Shown here in pieces: positions 22,724 to 31,440 of a stretch of DNA of 32,423 nucleotides. Origin of the DNA: JBGSKV01 sp041740975 (GTDB taxonomy: Bacteria; Bdellovibrionota_B; Oligoflexia; Oligoflexales; JALZUQ01). Every line of letters begins with the position of its first letter. Position 1 is the stretch's first letter. Below the pieces are notes generated by a model. The model was not told the DNA's origin. It saw only the letters and a list, made by a program, of their open reading frames with translations, and searched no databases. The position numbers and the translations under genes are program-made. The stretch covers positions 1 through 32,423 of the forward strand of contig JBGSKV010000009.1 of assembly GCA_041740975.1 (NCBI GenBank), written 5' to 3'.

Positions 22724-24229
22724 TTAAAAAAACTTAGTATCTAAAGTTGGCGCATCCGCTCCTGGGGTTGGACCAGCGCCTGGCGTTGGTGCAGCACCTG
22801 GGCCTGGAACCGTCGTCCCCGCGTCAAGAGTGGGAGCGCCCGTAGGAGCGGTGCCAGCTACGATTTTCCAGACGATATTCAACCAGCCACCTTGGCTAGC
22901 AACAGCTGTCGGGTGCAAGTGAGAAATTTCTCCAGAAGCCTTCTTCATCGGGATATTAGGAATCGCTACCAGTTCTTTGAAGATTTTTTCCATAGCAGGC
23001 TTCACCAAACTTTGCATAGCCGTATCAACCGGCTTGTCATCAATTTGCTTAAGTTCAACAAGTTCGCGCTTCAAAGAAAGAGTGTTTGTGGCATCCAAGG
23101 CAATGCGATAAGCAACTTTTGCTTCAAGCGCTGGAGACGTGATGACCGCGTTGTTTAAAGCGACAATTGCACCTGAGAACGAAGCTCGGATTGTGAAAGT
23201 AATAAGGTTATCGGCAATCGATAGGGCGACTGGCGTGCCGTAACCGAAATTCAGTCGAACGTCTTTTACTTTTTCTGACATCGAAGTTTCTAATGCAGTG
23301 AACTTGACGGCATCGATGGGCATGGAAGCGATAAGCGCTTTAACGTCTTCGATTTTCATGGGACGATAAGTTTTGATATTGCGTTGAAAGAAAGAGTTCA
23401 CGAATGACTCGTGAAGTTGAAAGCTAAGGTCATGTTCTGCCACTGCCGAGCGATCGACAACCGACATACCGTATTTTTCAGATGAGCCATTGACAATAAC
23501 TGAGTCAGCAGTCGTTTCAAAGTTCAAGTATGCAGGGAAACGATTCGTAGCGTAGAATGGCTTAAAGAAATAGTTTTGGTAATGTTCGTTCGTCTTCAAG
23601 ACAGTTGGGTCGATCTTTTTATTAAGTTCAATTCCCACAGCCTGGCCAACTTTTGCATAAACTTCTTTTTCTGTTTCTGCTTGTTTCGCGGTAAATTGTG
23701 TAGCGGCCAATTTTGCAGCGGCATTTTTTGCGAAATCAAAAAAGCTCGTACCAAGTATTGGATCAACGGAAGTAATGACCGTCTTCCCATCAAAGGTTGC
23801 ACCTGCAGAGCGAATACCATTTGCGTCAATCATGATCGACTTGCGACCTTTACCATCTGTTTGACCCCGACCAATCGTTCCAATATTGGCAGTTTCAACG
23901 TCGAAAATATTGTTCGATTTGATGGTGGCAACGACGTCAATTTGCGCAACATCCGCATTTACAACGGGAACAATTTCGACGCCCAGTAGTTCAGTCGTTG
24001 TCGATACAACTACTGACGATACAGTGCTTCGAATCGGCTCAAGTGCTGCGAAAGCGCCTGGGATTTGAGATTCCAAAATAGACTTCTTAGCTTGAATGCG
24101 AAAAACTTCTTTGCCTTTGATGGCCTGAACTTCAGAAGTTTGTTCCACTCCGCATCGTGCAACTAACAACGCTAGAAACACTAGCGACGCCAGTCTTACA
24201 TAATTCGGAAGTTTGAGTTCGTTACGCAT
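22724..24229 (-). CDS. Lipoprotein of unknown function, paralogue of the protein at 2994-4418
   Basis: A 501-residue product with signal sequence MRNELKLPNYVRLASLVFLALLVARC in outline (hydrophobic stretch SLVFLALLVA then Arg-Cys); Arg before the Cys departs from the usual lipobox, so lipidation is likely but not sure. SD AAGGAA before the ATG. Residues ~30-450 share the layout of the lipoprotein at 2994-4418 (blocks 'LSFQLHESFVNSFF', 'TPVALSIADNLITFTIRA', 'GGWLNIVWKIV'). Unlike that protein it ends in a ~45-residue Pro/Ala/Gly/Thr tail with PTPGA repeats, perhaps a spacer. It is convergent with the secreted protein gene, 2 bases apart. Function unknown. Confidence 0.85.
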   Translation of the reverse strand: MRNELKLPNYVRLASLVFLALLVARCGVEQTSEVQAIKGKEVFRIQAKKSILESQIPGAFAALEPIRSTVSSVVVSTTTELLGVEIVPVVNADVAQIDVVATIKSNNIFDVETANIGTIGRGQTDGKGRKSIMIDANGIRSAGATFDGKTVITSVDPILGTSFFDFAKNAAAKLAATQFTAKQAETEKEVYAKVGQAVGIELNKKIDPTVLKTNEHYQNYFFKPFYATNRFPAYLNFETTADSVIVNGSSEKYGMSVVDRSAVAEHDLSFQLHESFVNSFFQRNIKTYRPMKIEDVKALIASMPIDAVKFTALETSMSEKVKDVRLNFGYGTPVALSIADNLITFTIRASFSGAIVALNNAVITSPALEAKVAYRIALDATNTLSLKRELVELKQIDDKPVDTAMQSLVKPAMEKIFKELVAIPNIPMKKASGEISHLHPTAVASQGGWLNIVWKIVAGTAPTGAPTLDAGTTVPGPGAAPTPGAGPTPGADAPTLDTKFF

Positions 24230-24385
24230 GGTTTCATTCCTTCAGTGCAGTTAAGACAACTTGCAATACCATTCACACATTGGCTCTAATGCCACATCTC
24301 TTTGCAAGATAAGTGCAATACTCAGGCCAAAAACTTGGCAACAAATGGTATCTGATTTTAGGGAGTTATGGAGAGGGTGGTGTAA

Positions 24386-24402
24386 AGAGTTTTTACAACT
24401 CT
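24386..24402 (+). other. Small hairpin in the gcvP upstream region
   Basis: AGAGTT (24386-24391) pairs with AACTCT (24397-24402) in the 238-base gap between the divergent lipoprotein gene and gcvP. The elements of a glycine riboswitch were looked for here and not found. Confidence 0.3.
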
Positions 24403-24467
24403 AGGGAATTGACTGGGAGTATGCGATAGTGGCCATGCATTTTTATTAGTAGTAATAGAGGGTTATA

Positions 24468-27299
24468 ATGAAATTCCAAGATCGGCACATCGGTCCTGAC
24501 CTCCTTGAAACCAAAAGTATGCTGCAAGTCTGCGAAATTTCGTCACTCGATGATCTCGTCGCGAAATGCATGCCTGCGGATATTCGAACGCAAGAAACCT
24601 TAGTGTTACCTTCTCCTTTAAGTGAAGAAGAAGCACTGGCCGAACTTGCTAAGCTCGCAAAACAGAATATTGTTTTCAAAAATTATATCGGAATGGGATA
24701 CTACGGTACTCATACACCTGCACCGATACTGCGAAATATTTTACAGAATCCTGGCTGGTACACGCAGTACACCCCATATCAGGCCGAAATCGCTCAGGGG
24801 CGTTTGGAAAGTTTATTAAACTTTCAGACCATGGTTAGTGATCTTACGGAACTGCCCATTGCCAACGCTTCTCTATTAGATGAAGCCACTGCAGCGGCCG
24901 AAGCGATGGCATTGGCAAATAGTGTTTGCAATAAAGACGGTTCGAAAGCTTTTTTTGTTTCGCAGCACTGTCACCCGCAAACGATTGCCGTTGTAAAAAC
25001 AAAGGCCAATGCCATGCGTATCCCGCTTATTCTGGGAGATGAAGATCGCTTTGATTTTAATGCTGCCATTTCGGGTGCTTTGGTTCAGTACCCTCGCTCC
25101 ACGGGTGAGTTGCTTGATTATTCTGCCTTCCTGAAAAAGGTGAAGGACCATGGCGGTTTGGCGGTGGTGGCAGCGGATCTTTTGGCGCTGACCTTATTCA
25201 AAAGCCCAGGCGCGATGGGAGCCGATGTGGCAGTGGGTAGCACGCAAAGATTTGGTGTACCCCTCGGATTTGGTGGACCGCACGCGGCCTACTTTGCAAC
25301 AACAGAAGAGCATCAGCGCCGTATTCCGGGACGCTTGGTGGGAGTCTCCAAGAATCAAGATGCAAAACCTGCTCTTCGCCTTGCTCTGCAAACTCGCGAA
25401 CAGCATATTCGCCGCGACAAAGCGACCAGCAATATTTGTACAGCCCAAGCACTCCTCGCCAACATCGCGGCCATGTATGCCGTCTACCATGGACCGGAAG
25501 GTCTAAAGGACATCGCATTAGCGGTTCATTCCAGAACGGCGCGACTTGCCAAAACAATTGAAAAGGCCGGGTTTAAGCTACTTAATAAACATGTCTTTGA
25601 TACGCTTCTGGTTGACAGTGATCAGGCGCAAGCGCAGGCACTGCAGACGGAATCCACAAAGCGAAGTTTGAATTTGCGTTACCTGGCTTCCGGTCAAGTT
25701 TGTGTGAGTCTAGATGAAACGACCACAGAGTCGGATCTTATGTTGCTGGCTGAGGTTTTCGGCGCCGCAAAGGTCGATGATACGAAACCTGAACTCAATC
25801 GCACACTTCTACGCGCCACGAAGTTTTTGGAACATGACGTTTTTCATCGTCACCACTCCGAAACAAAACTGATGCGTTATATTAAAAGTTTGGAGAACAA
25901 AGATCTGTCTTTGATGCATTCCATGATTCCACTGGGATCATGCACCATGAAGCTCAATGCCGCTAGTGAACTCACGCCCATTACCTGGCCAGAGTTCAAT
26001 GCACTTCATCCGTTCGCACCTGATAGCCAGACGCAGGGTTATCGCCGCATGATCCAGCAACTCGAAGATATGCTTTGTGCTTGTACAGGATTTGCCAAGT
26101 TTTCTTTGCAACCGAACTCGGGCGCGCAAGGTGAATACGCGGGGCTTCTTGCTATCCGGGGATATTTGGAAAGTCAGGGCCAAGGGCATCGCAACATCTG
26201 CTTAATCCCGCAGTCGGCACATGGAACCAACCCAGCTTCGGCAGTGGTTGCCGGATTTAAAGTTGTCGTCGTTAAGTGTATGGAAGATGGCGATATCGAC
26301 TATGAAGATTTGCAACTTAAAGCGCAAGAGCACAGTAAAAATCTTGCAGCGCTGATGGTCACCTACCCTTCGACGCATGGCGTTTTTGAAACAGGCATCA
26401 AAAAAGTTTGTGACATCATTCATGATTGCGGCGGTCAAGTTTATATGGACGGCGCCAACATGAACGCACAAATTGGCTTGTGCTTGCCAGCGAAGTTCGG
26501 TGCGGATGTGTGCCACTTGAACCTTCATAAAACGTTTTGCATTCCGCATGGAGGCGGCGGACCAGGAGTTGGGCCCATAGGCGTTGCGAAACATTTGGCC
26601 CCTTATATTCCGGGTCATCCGCTAAATTCAGACGATGCGGCGGGACGAGTTGCCTCAGCATCTGGTCCGGTTGCAGCAGCGCCGTGGGGCAGCGCGAGTA
26701 TCCTGCCGATTTCTTGGATGTACATTCGTATGATGGGTGCGGAAGGGCTAAAAAAAGCCACGCAAATCGCCATTTTGAACGCGAACTATATCAAGCAGCG
26801 TCTAGGCGAGTACTATCCCGTCCTTTATAAAAATAAAAACGGTATGGTCGCACACGAATGTATTGTCGATCTGCGCGACTTTAAAGCCTCCGCTAAAGTC
26901 GATGTGGAAGATGTCGCGAAACGGTTAATTGACTATGGCTTTCACGCGCCGACGATTTCTTGGCCCGTCCCGGGAACAATGATGATTGAGCCAACGGAAA
27001 GCGAAAGTAAAGAAGAACTCGATCGTTTTTGTGAAGCGATGATTGGTATTCACAGCGAAATTCAAATGATTGTCGATGGCAAATGGCCGAATGATAATAA
27101 TCCGCTGAAACATGCACCGCACACCTCAGAACGCATTTGTAGTGAAAGTTGGGATCGTCCCTACACGCGTGATGTGGCCGCGTATCCGTTGCCATATGTT
27201 CGCCAAAGAAAATTTTGGCCGGCAACTTCACGGGTCGATAATGCCTACGGTGATCGCAATTTGGTTTGCGCGTGTCCTCCTCTCGATAGTTATGAGTAG
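24468..27299 (+). CDS. gcvP: Glycine dehydrogenase (decarboxylating), P-protein of the glycine cleavage system
   Basis: PLP enzyme that decarboxylates glycine and passes the aminomethyl group to the lipoyl arm of GcvH. The 943-residue single chain has both halves fused, N-terminal ('FQDRHIGP' at the start, 'IGMGYYGTHTPAPILRNIL', 'YTPYQAEIAQGRL' in outline) and C-terminal ('LGSCTMKLNA', 'SAHGTNPASA', 'MDGANMNAQIG'). PLP-binding 'NLHKTFCIPHGGGGPG' has Lys688. The end 'RVDNAYGDRNLVC' and 'CPP' is normal. ATG at 24468 has GAGGG upstream. gcvT and gcvH are not next to it in this window, so they lie elsewhere. Confidence 0.98.
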   Translation: MKFQDRHIGPDLLETKSMLQVCEISSLDDLVAKCMPADIRTQETLVLPSPLSEEEALAELAKLAKQNIVFKNYIGMGYYGTHTPAPILRNILQNPGWYTQYTPYQAEIAQGRLESLLNFQTMVSDLTELPIANASLLDEATAAAEAMALANSVCNKDGSKAFFVSQHCHPQTIAVVKTKANAMRIPLILGDEDRFDFNAAISGALVQYPRSTGELLDYSAFLKKVKDHGGLAVVAADLLALTLFKSPGAMGADVAVGSTQRFGVPLGFGGPHAAYFATTEEHQRRIPGRLVGVSKNQDAKPALRLALQTREQHIRRDKATSNICTAQALLANIAAMYAVYHGPEGLKDIALAVHSRTARLAKTIEKAGFKLLNKHVFDTLLVDSDQAQAQALQTESTKRSLNLRYLASGQVCVSLDETTTESDLMLLAEVFGAAKVDDTKPELNRTLLRATKFLEHDVFHRHHSETKLMRYIKSLENKDLSLMHSMIPLGSCTMKLNAASELTPITWPEFNALHPFAPDSQTQGYRRMIQQLEDMLCACTGFAKFSLQPNSGAQGEYAGLLAIRGYLESQGQGHRNICLIPQSAHGTNPASAVVAGFKVVVVKCMEDGDIDYEDLQLKAQEHSKNLAALMVTYPSTHGVFETGIKKVCDIIHDCGGQVYMDGANMNAQIGLCLPAKFGADVCHLNLHKTFCIPHGGGGPGVGPIGVAKHLAPYIPGHPLNSDDAAGRVASASGPVAAAPWGSASILPISWMYIRMMGAEGLKKATQIAILNANYIKQRLGEYYPVLYKNKNGMVAHECIVDLRDFKASAKVDVEDVAKRLIDYGFHAPTISWPVPGTMMIEPTESESKEELDRFCEAMIGIHSEIQMIVDGKWPNDNNPLKHAPHTSERICSESWDRPYTRDVAAYPLPYVRQRKFWPATSRVDNAYGDRNLVCACPPLDSYE

Positions 27300-27374
27300 A
27301 GTTGCACATGACACATTTGCATCATCCGATAAGCCTTTGAATTTAAAGGGGTAATCGATTTCCCCGTTCCCAAA

Positions 27375-27406
27375 CGAGGACCTTAGGTTTACAACTGAAG
27401 TCCTCG
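27375..27406 (+). terminator. Hairpin downstream of gcvP, possible terminator
   Basis: CGAGGACCTTAG (27375-27386) and CTGAAGTCCTCG (27395-27406) form a 12-bp stem with one C-A mismatch and one G-U pair around an 8-nt loop. A CTTTTT run follows only 13 bases later, just before tRNA-Thr, so termination strength is uncertain. Confidence 0.4.
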
Positions 27407-27424
27407 AAGTTATTGAAACTTTTT

Positions 27425-27500
27425 GCCGTTTTAGCTCAGTTGGTAGAGCAGCTGACTTGTAATCAGCAGGTCTGGAGTTCGACTCTCCAAAACGGCTCCA
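27425..27500 (+). tRNA. tRNA-Thr (anticodon UGU)
   Basis: Acceptor GCCGTTT pairs with AAACGGC, D arm GCTC...GAGC, anticodon loop CTTGTAA (TGT) on stem GCTGA/TCAGC, T arm TGGAG-TTCGACT-CTCCA, U73 and encoded CCA (27498-27500). 76 bases. Confidence 0.95.
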
Positions 27501-27553
27501 TTCCCTTTCTTCCCAAACTTTTTTTGTGACCGACCGCTCAGGACGGAGTGTTT

Positions 27554-28588
27554 TTAAGGAAAGCCTCGCGTTTGCCAATATCGACTCAAAGAAAAATGGG
27601 GATGCGCAGAGTAGTCTCCCAAAATTGTCACATTAACTTTCTGTCGAGCCTCACCATTGTTTAGTAAGATTTGATTCGTATTCTCCCCCATTTTCTCTAA
27701 TCTCTCCGCGTCTTTTGTACTAATGCCCGCCACGAAAAAGAAGGTCACATCGGTGGGCGTTTTCATGTGAGAGGCGATGCGAACGTATCGATTGAGCTGC
27801 TCGCGAACTTTGCGGCCTTGTTTGCTGTCATTGCGATAGGGCTTATCAAACGCCTTTACGTCACCAATCGCCAGGCCCTTCTCGGACGTCCACAAAAGGT
27901 CTATTTCTTGATTGGATTCAACACCTATAGGCACAGTCTCAAACTGGCCGTCATAAACTAAATCACTAATCGTGAACTGGACGGTATTGAGATTCGGAAC
28001 AAGCATGCCAATGCGTAACTCCGACCATAAGGAGTTGAAACGTGTTCCTAAAGAGTTGATAGAATTGTAATGAAGCGGATTCGAGGGTTCGTAGCGTTCA
28101 GAACAATAACTTCCCCGACATAGACGCATGTTTTCAAACTTTTTGGCGAATGACAAAAATAAACTGCGCCACAAACGTCGATCGCCAATCCCCGATTCAT
28201 CCAAATGATGGGCTTCATATGTTAAATGGGAGACAACTTCCTTAGCCGCATCTTGAATGTTCGAATAAATATCGCCAACTGATTGAGCTGAAGTGGGAGG
28301 CAGACCATTATTCAAGACCACCAAGTGACTCGGATATCTCAAGAACACCAAAAAAAGCCGATTGTAATTCTGTCGAAACTGATAAGCGAAAGACCCTTCT
28401 GACGGTGGCAACAAATCTTCAAAGGTTCCACGCAGTCTTTGGGTATCGGTAATACGTTCGATAAAAGCCGCATCACCATCAAATACGCCTAAACATGTCG
28501 GCTCGGCCTTGACCGGCATACTTTGAGAAAGAAAAAGGGCGGCCACGAGAAGTATTTTGAACTGTATATGCTTTAAATAGAAATCCAT
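27554..28588 (-). CDS. Secreted protein with a PD-(D/E)XK nuclease-like motif
   Basis: The ATG at 28588 gives a Sec signal peptide (MDFYLKHIQFKILLVAALFL, then SQSMPVKA, cleavage before EPTC); an upstream start at 28636 would add 16 basic residues before it. The mature part is ~315 residues. About two thirds along it reads 'ESNQEIDLLWTSEKGLAIGDVKAF': the E-I-D-L, 9-10 residue hairpin and hydrophobic strand I-G-D-V-K give the D-x(n)-D-x-K layout of the PD-(D/E)XK fold, followed by a helix with 'REQLNRYVR' (Q-x-x-x-Y, the usual next helix). Three cysteines lie in 'MRLCRGSYC' and 'PTCLG'. No relative that I know by name. A secreted nuclease is the best guess; the motif alone is not proof. Convergent with tRNA-Thr. 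Confidence 0.65.
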   Translation of the reverse strand: MDFYLKHIQFKILLVAALFLSQSMPVKAEPTCLGVFDGDAAFIERITDTQRLRGTFEDLLPPSEGSFAYQFRQNYNRLFLVFLRYPSHLVVLNNGLPPTSAQSVGDIYSNIQDAAKEVVSHLTYEAHHLDESGIGDRRLWRSLFLSFAKKFENMRLCRGSYCSERYEPSNPLHYNSINSLGTRFNSLWSELRIGMLVPNLNTVQFTISDLVYDGQFETVPIGVESNQEIDLLWTSEKGLAIGDVKAFDKPYRNDSKQGRKVREQLNRYVRIASHMKTPTDVTFFFVAGISTKDAERLEKMGENTNQILLNNGEARQKVNVTILGDYSAHPHFSLSRYWQTRGFP

Positions 28589-28724
28589 GGAAGCCTTTGC
28601 TGCCTTCGCTTTCAAATGCTTAGATATGCCCGCCAATTGTGCCCGTCAAACGTTTTCTATTAGCTGCACCACCGATGCGGTGCTAAGTTTATAGAGGACT
28701 GCGTGGGGTGAAAAAGAGGACATT

Positions 28725-29741
28725 ATGGCTGAATCGACAAGTGCGAAAGTTTTAAAATCCAGCATCATCGTGGCACTCGTCATTAGCGCCTTTATGCTGG
28801 TTTTCGTATCCCGTTATATATTGCTTATGAGTATTATTGGAATTGGCTTAGGCGTGCTCGTTTCGCCATTTCTTTCTTACATGCGCAGTAAATTTCGCTT
28901 GCCGCGCGTTTTTAGCGCGTTCGTTTTCCTCATATTTGCAGCAGGTTTTGGATTTATCGTCTTCTATGCCATCAGTTATATGGTGTCCGACCAGATCCAA
29001 ACACTAACCGCCCAGTGGCCGGCACTCGTTGATAATTTGCAAACTCGATGGGTGGAGCTCATTGATCGATTTCCCTGGCTTGCAGATCGCCTGAAAGGCG
29101 TGGATGTCAGTACCATCGCTAGAAATAGCCTTAGCCCTTTCCTCTCTTGGATCAAAGGTGGATTCACGCTTGCCAGTGGTTTTTTGTTTGCACTGGTCAT
29201 CGGTATCTATACAGCGGTAGGTGCCAAAGAATACCAACTGGGCACCGTAAACTTGTTTCCCACGAAGATGCGGGGGCAAGCGGCAAGTATACTTTCCAAA
29301 TGTGCAATCACCTTACGCCGGTGGTTCCGGGCGCAAATGCTCGACGTCGTGATCATGGGTTTGATCACAATGATCGGATTATGGATCATAGGAGCAGAGT
29401 ACTGGGCGGTTTTCGGACTCCTCACCGCAATTTTTGGACTCATTCCTTATTTGGGGATTTTTATCGTCATAGCTCTTGCCTCTCTTGTCACCCTAGCTTC
29501 GGATCCAGCACAAGTACCTTGGGTTTTGGGTGTGTTTTTCATTACACAGCAGATTGAGGGCAATATTATCCTTCCCTACGTCATGAAGTCTCAAGTCGAG
29601 CTACCTGAGGTTCCACTACTTATTTTAATGTTTCTGATGGCCACTTGGTTTGGTTTGCTGGGAGTCTTTCTTGCGACTCCCATGTTTGCGGTACTGAGAG
29701 TTCTCTATTTAGAACTTTATGTTCCACGCATGCGAGGTTGA
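28725..29741 (+). CDS. AI-2E/PerM family membrane permease
   Basis: The 338-residue integral membrane protein has the family's pattern of about eight helices: two at the N-terminus (~12-55), one at ~65-90, a large extracytoplasmic or amphipathic segment (~95-150), then 'FLFALVIGIYTAV', 'MGLITMIGLWIIG', 'YWAVFGLLTAIFGLIPYLGI' in outline, and 'FLMATWFGLLGVFLATPMFA'. 'IPYLG' and the 'PLLILMFLM' end are typical of PF01594. Members export signalling compounds or act as Na+/H+ antiporters; substrate cannot be told. ATG at 28725. The esterase gene's TTG start is 12 bases after the stop, so the two are coupled. Confidence 0.9.
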   Translation: MAESTSAKVLKSSIIVALVISAFMLVFVSRYILLMSIIGIGLGVLVSPFLSYMRSKFRLPRVFSAFVFLIFAAGFGFIVFYAISYMVSDQIQTLTAQWPALVDNLQTRWVELIDRFPWLADRLKGVDVSTIARNSLSPFLSWIKGGFTLASGFLFALVIGIYTAVGAKEYQLGTVNLFPTKMRGQAASILSKCAITLRRWFRAQMLDVVIMGLITMIGLWIIGAEYWAVFGLLTAIFGLIPYLGIFIVIALASLVTLASDPAQVPWVLGVFFITQQIEGNIILPYVMKSQVELPEVPLLILMFLMATWFGLLGVFLATPMFAVLRVLYLELYVPRMRG

Positions 29742-29752
29742 AAGGGAACCAC

Positions 29753-30577
29753 TTGAAATATTTTTACCAGAATGCCTTTTGGATGAGTTTGCTTTTGTTA
29801 TCTGTCAACGTCTCATGCGCCACATACATGGGCGACAAAAGGTTTACATCAAAGGAAAATATTTATTACAAAAATGTCCAGCAAGAGCGCTTAAAGGCGA
29901 AAGTTTATATTCCAGAGGCGGGACCAGCACCAGGTGTGATTCTAGTGCATGGTGGTGGCTGGCAAACCCGCGATTTGGACGATATGGAAAGTATAGCGCA
30001 GTCGCTCGCTTCCCATGGTTACGTCGTATTTAATATTAACTATCGTTTTAGCCCAGAGTTCAAGCACCCCACTCCGATCAACGACCTTGGTGATGCGCAC
30101 GATTATTTTGTCAAACACGCAAAAGAGTATAAACTGGATCCGAAACGCCTTGCGTTGTGGGGATATTCTTCCGGTGGCCATACTGTTTCGTACTTCGGAC
30201 TAAAAAACAAAGACAAGGTCAAAGTCGTTGTGACGGGAGGCGCACCCTATGACTTCACCTGGTATACCCACTCACCTTACATTTCAAAGTATCTCGGTAA
30301 ATTTCGCGACGAAGCGCTGGCCGAATACATCGCCGCATCGCCGAGTTATTTGGTTGAGAAAGACTCGCCGACCTTTTTTATTTATCACGCCATATCCGAT
30401 AAACTTGTCGAATACGCCCAGGCGACTTCGTTTGAAGCCAAATTCCTGGAGAAGGGTGTTCCCGTTAAGCGATTTGATGTTAGCTTTTGGGGACATGGGA
30501 ATGCGTTCGCTTTTTCAGATGAAGCCGTTAAGCAGGCTATTTTGTTTCTGAAAGAAAAACTGCCTCTAACTCCCTAA
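29753..30577 (+). CDS. Alpha/beta-hydrolase (carboxylesterase) with an export signal, probable lipoprotein
   Basis: The TTG at 29753 is preceded by AAAGGGA at five bases and gives LKYFYQNAFWMSLLLLSVNVSC, a signal with a weak lipobox (N-V-S-C). The longer frame from 29645 overlaps the permease gene and is rejected; ATG at 29783 lacks an SD. 'VILVHGGGWQ' is the HGGG oxyanion motif of the HSL/BD-FAE type esterases; the nucleophile elbow is 'GYSSGG' (Ser); acid 'ISDKLVEY' (Asp) and base 'GHGNAF' (His) complete the triad. 275 residues is normal. It should cleave esters in the periplasm or on the outer membrane; BD-FAE members remove acetyl groups from sugar polymers. Confidence 0.85.
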   Translation: MKYFYQNAFWMSLLLLSVNVSCATYMGDKRFTSKENIYYKNVQQERLKAKVYIPEAGPAPGVILVHGGGWQTRDLDDMESIAQSLASHGYVVFNINYRFSPEFKHPTPINDLGDAHDYFVKHAKEYKLDPKRLALWGYSSGGHTVSYFGLKNKDKVKVVVTGGAPYDFTWYTHSPYISKYLGKFRDEALAEYIAASPSYLVEKDSPTFFIYHAISDKLVEYAQATSFEAKFLEKGVPVKRFDVSFWGHGNAFAFSDEAVKQAILFLKEKLPLTP

Positions 30578-30744
30578 CCTCAAAGATCTTTAAAACTTGC
30601 CAAAGACAAGCCATAAATCAAATTCCGGTATTTTTCCAGATTCGGCCTTGATTGTTACGACCGAAATGTACTATCTCCTGAGGTCTTGAAAAGTTTATCT
30701 CTCGTCTCAAAATCCGAGTATGCTTGACCTATGAGGAGTCTCTT

Positions 30745-31428
30745 TTGTTTTTGCACCTCCCCCCTTTTTTCCTCTCATTTTTTTTCGTATTTTTTCTTTC
30801 TCACATTGCCTGGGCTGAGCCACTTTTGAAGCCTCATACCGCCGCCCATAAGCCGGCCCAAACAGAGCATCTAAGCGTGAGTGAATCTGAACTCGATAAA
30901 ATGATTCTGCCAAGCTCTTCCGCTTGTGCCGTCAATTTCTTTGTTATTCCACGTAACGAATGGACAAAAGCCGAACATAAATTAGAGTGGGATCTCATGA
31001 TGCTGAAAACAGCGCTAAAAGATTTTCAGGCGACGCAGAATTTGGGCGGAACGCGCGATTTAGTCAAATGGGCGGGAATCGGCGCTGCCGCTTCTACCAT
31101 TTCAGCCATGACGGGGCATAATGCCCAAAATGGCGAAGACTTAATGAGTTATTATATGCGTACAGATCCATTGCAAGCTGGTGCCGTTTTGACAGCGTCC
31201 ATTGCAGTGACTGTTTTAGCTCGCGCGGTTTATGTGAAGATTCGCCCCGGTCAAACTCGCCGCAGGCTTTTGCGAGCTGTTCGAAAAGTAGATTCTTCAC
31301 TGGATGCTGTCATTGTGGAAAGACAAGGCGCACTTCCCGCTATGGTTGGTTACGCCAATGAACTTCGCAATGCGGCTGAATGCGCACTGATTGAAGCTGC
31401 GCTTCGCAACACGCCACGAACAGATTAA
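30745..31428 (+). CDS. Exported protein of unknown function with two hydrophobic segments
   Basis: The TTG at 30745 has GAGGAG at six bases and is preferred to the TTG at 30724, which has no SD. It begins with an unusually aromatic signal (LFLHLPPFFLSFFFVFFLSH, then IAWA, cleavage before EP). The mature ~200 residues contain 'VKWAGIGAAASTISAMTG' (~100-120) and 'AGAVLTASIAVTVLARAVYV' (~150-170), either one hairpin in the membrane or buried helices, and a basic C-terminal part ('RPGQTRRRLLRAVRK'). Two cysteines (SSACAV, AAECAL). Family not recognised. It is convergent with the amidohydrolase gene, 12 bases apart. Confidence 0.7.
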   Translation: MFLHLPPFFLSFFFVFFLSHIAWAEPLLKPHTAAHKPAQTEHLSVSESELDKMILPSSSACAVNFFVIPRNEWTKAEHKLEWDLMMLKTALKDFQATQNLGGTRDLVKWAGIGAAASTISAMTGHNAQNGEDLMSYYMRTDPLQAGAVLTASIAVTVLARAVYVKIRPGQTRRRLLRAVRKVDSSLDAVIVERQGALPAMVGYANELRNAAECALIEAALRNTPRTD

Positions 31429-31440
31429 CTCGTCGGGTTT

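Noticed and set aside
24230..24467. Glycine riboswitch in front of gcvP
   Set aside because: No tandem aptamer pattern; the gap is short and holds only a small hairpin.
29645..29752. Start of the esterase at 29645
   Set aside because: It overlaps about 100 bases of the permease gene, lacks an SD and puts 36 residues before the signal sequence.
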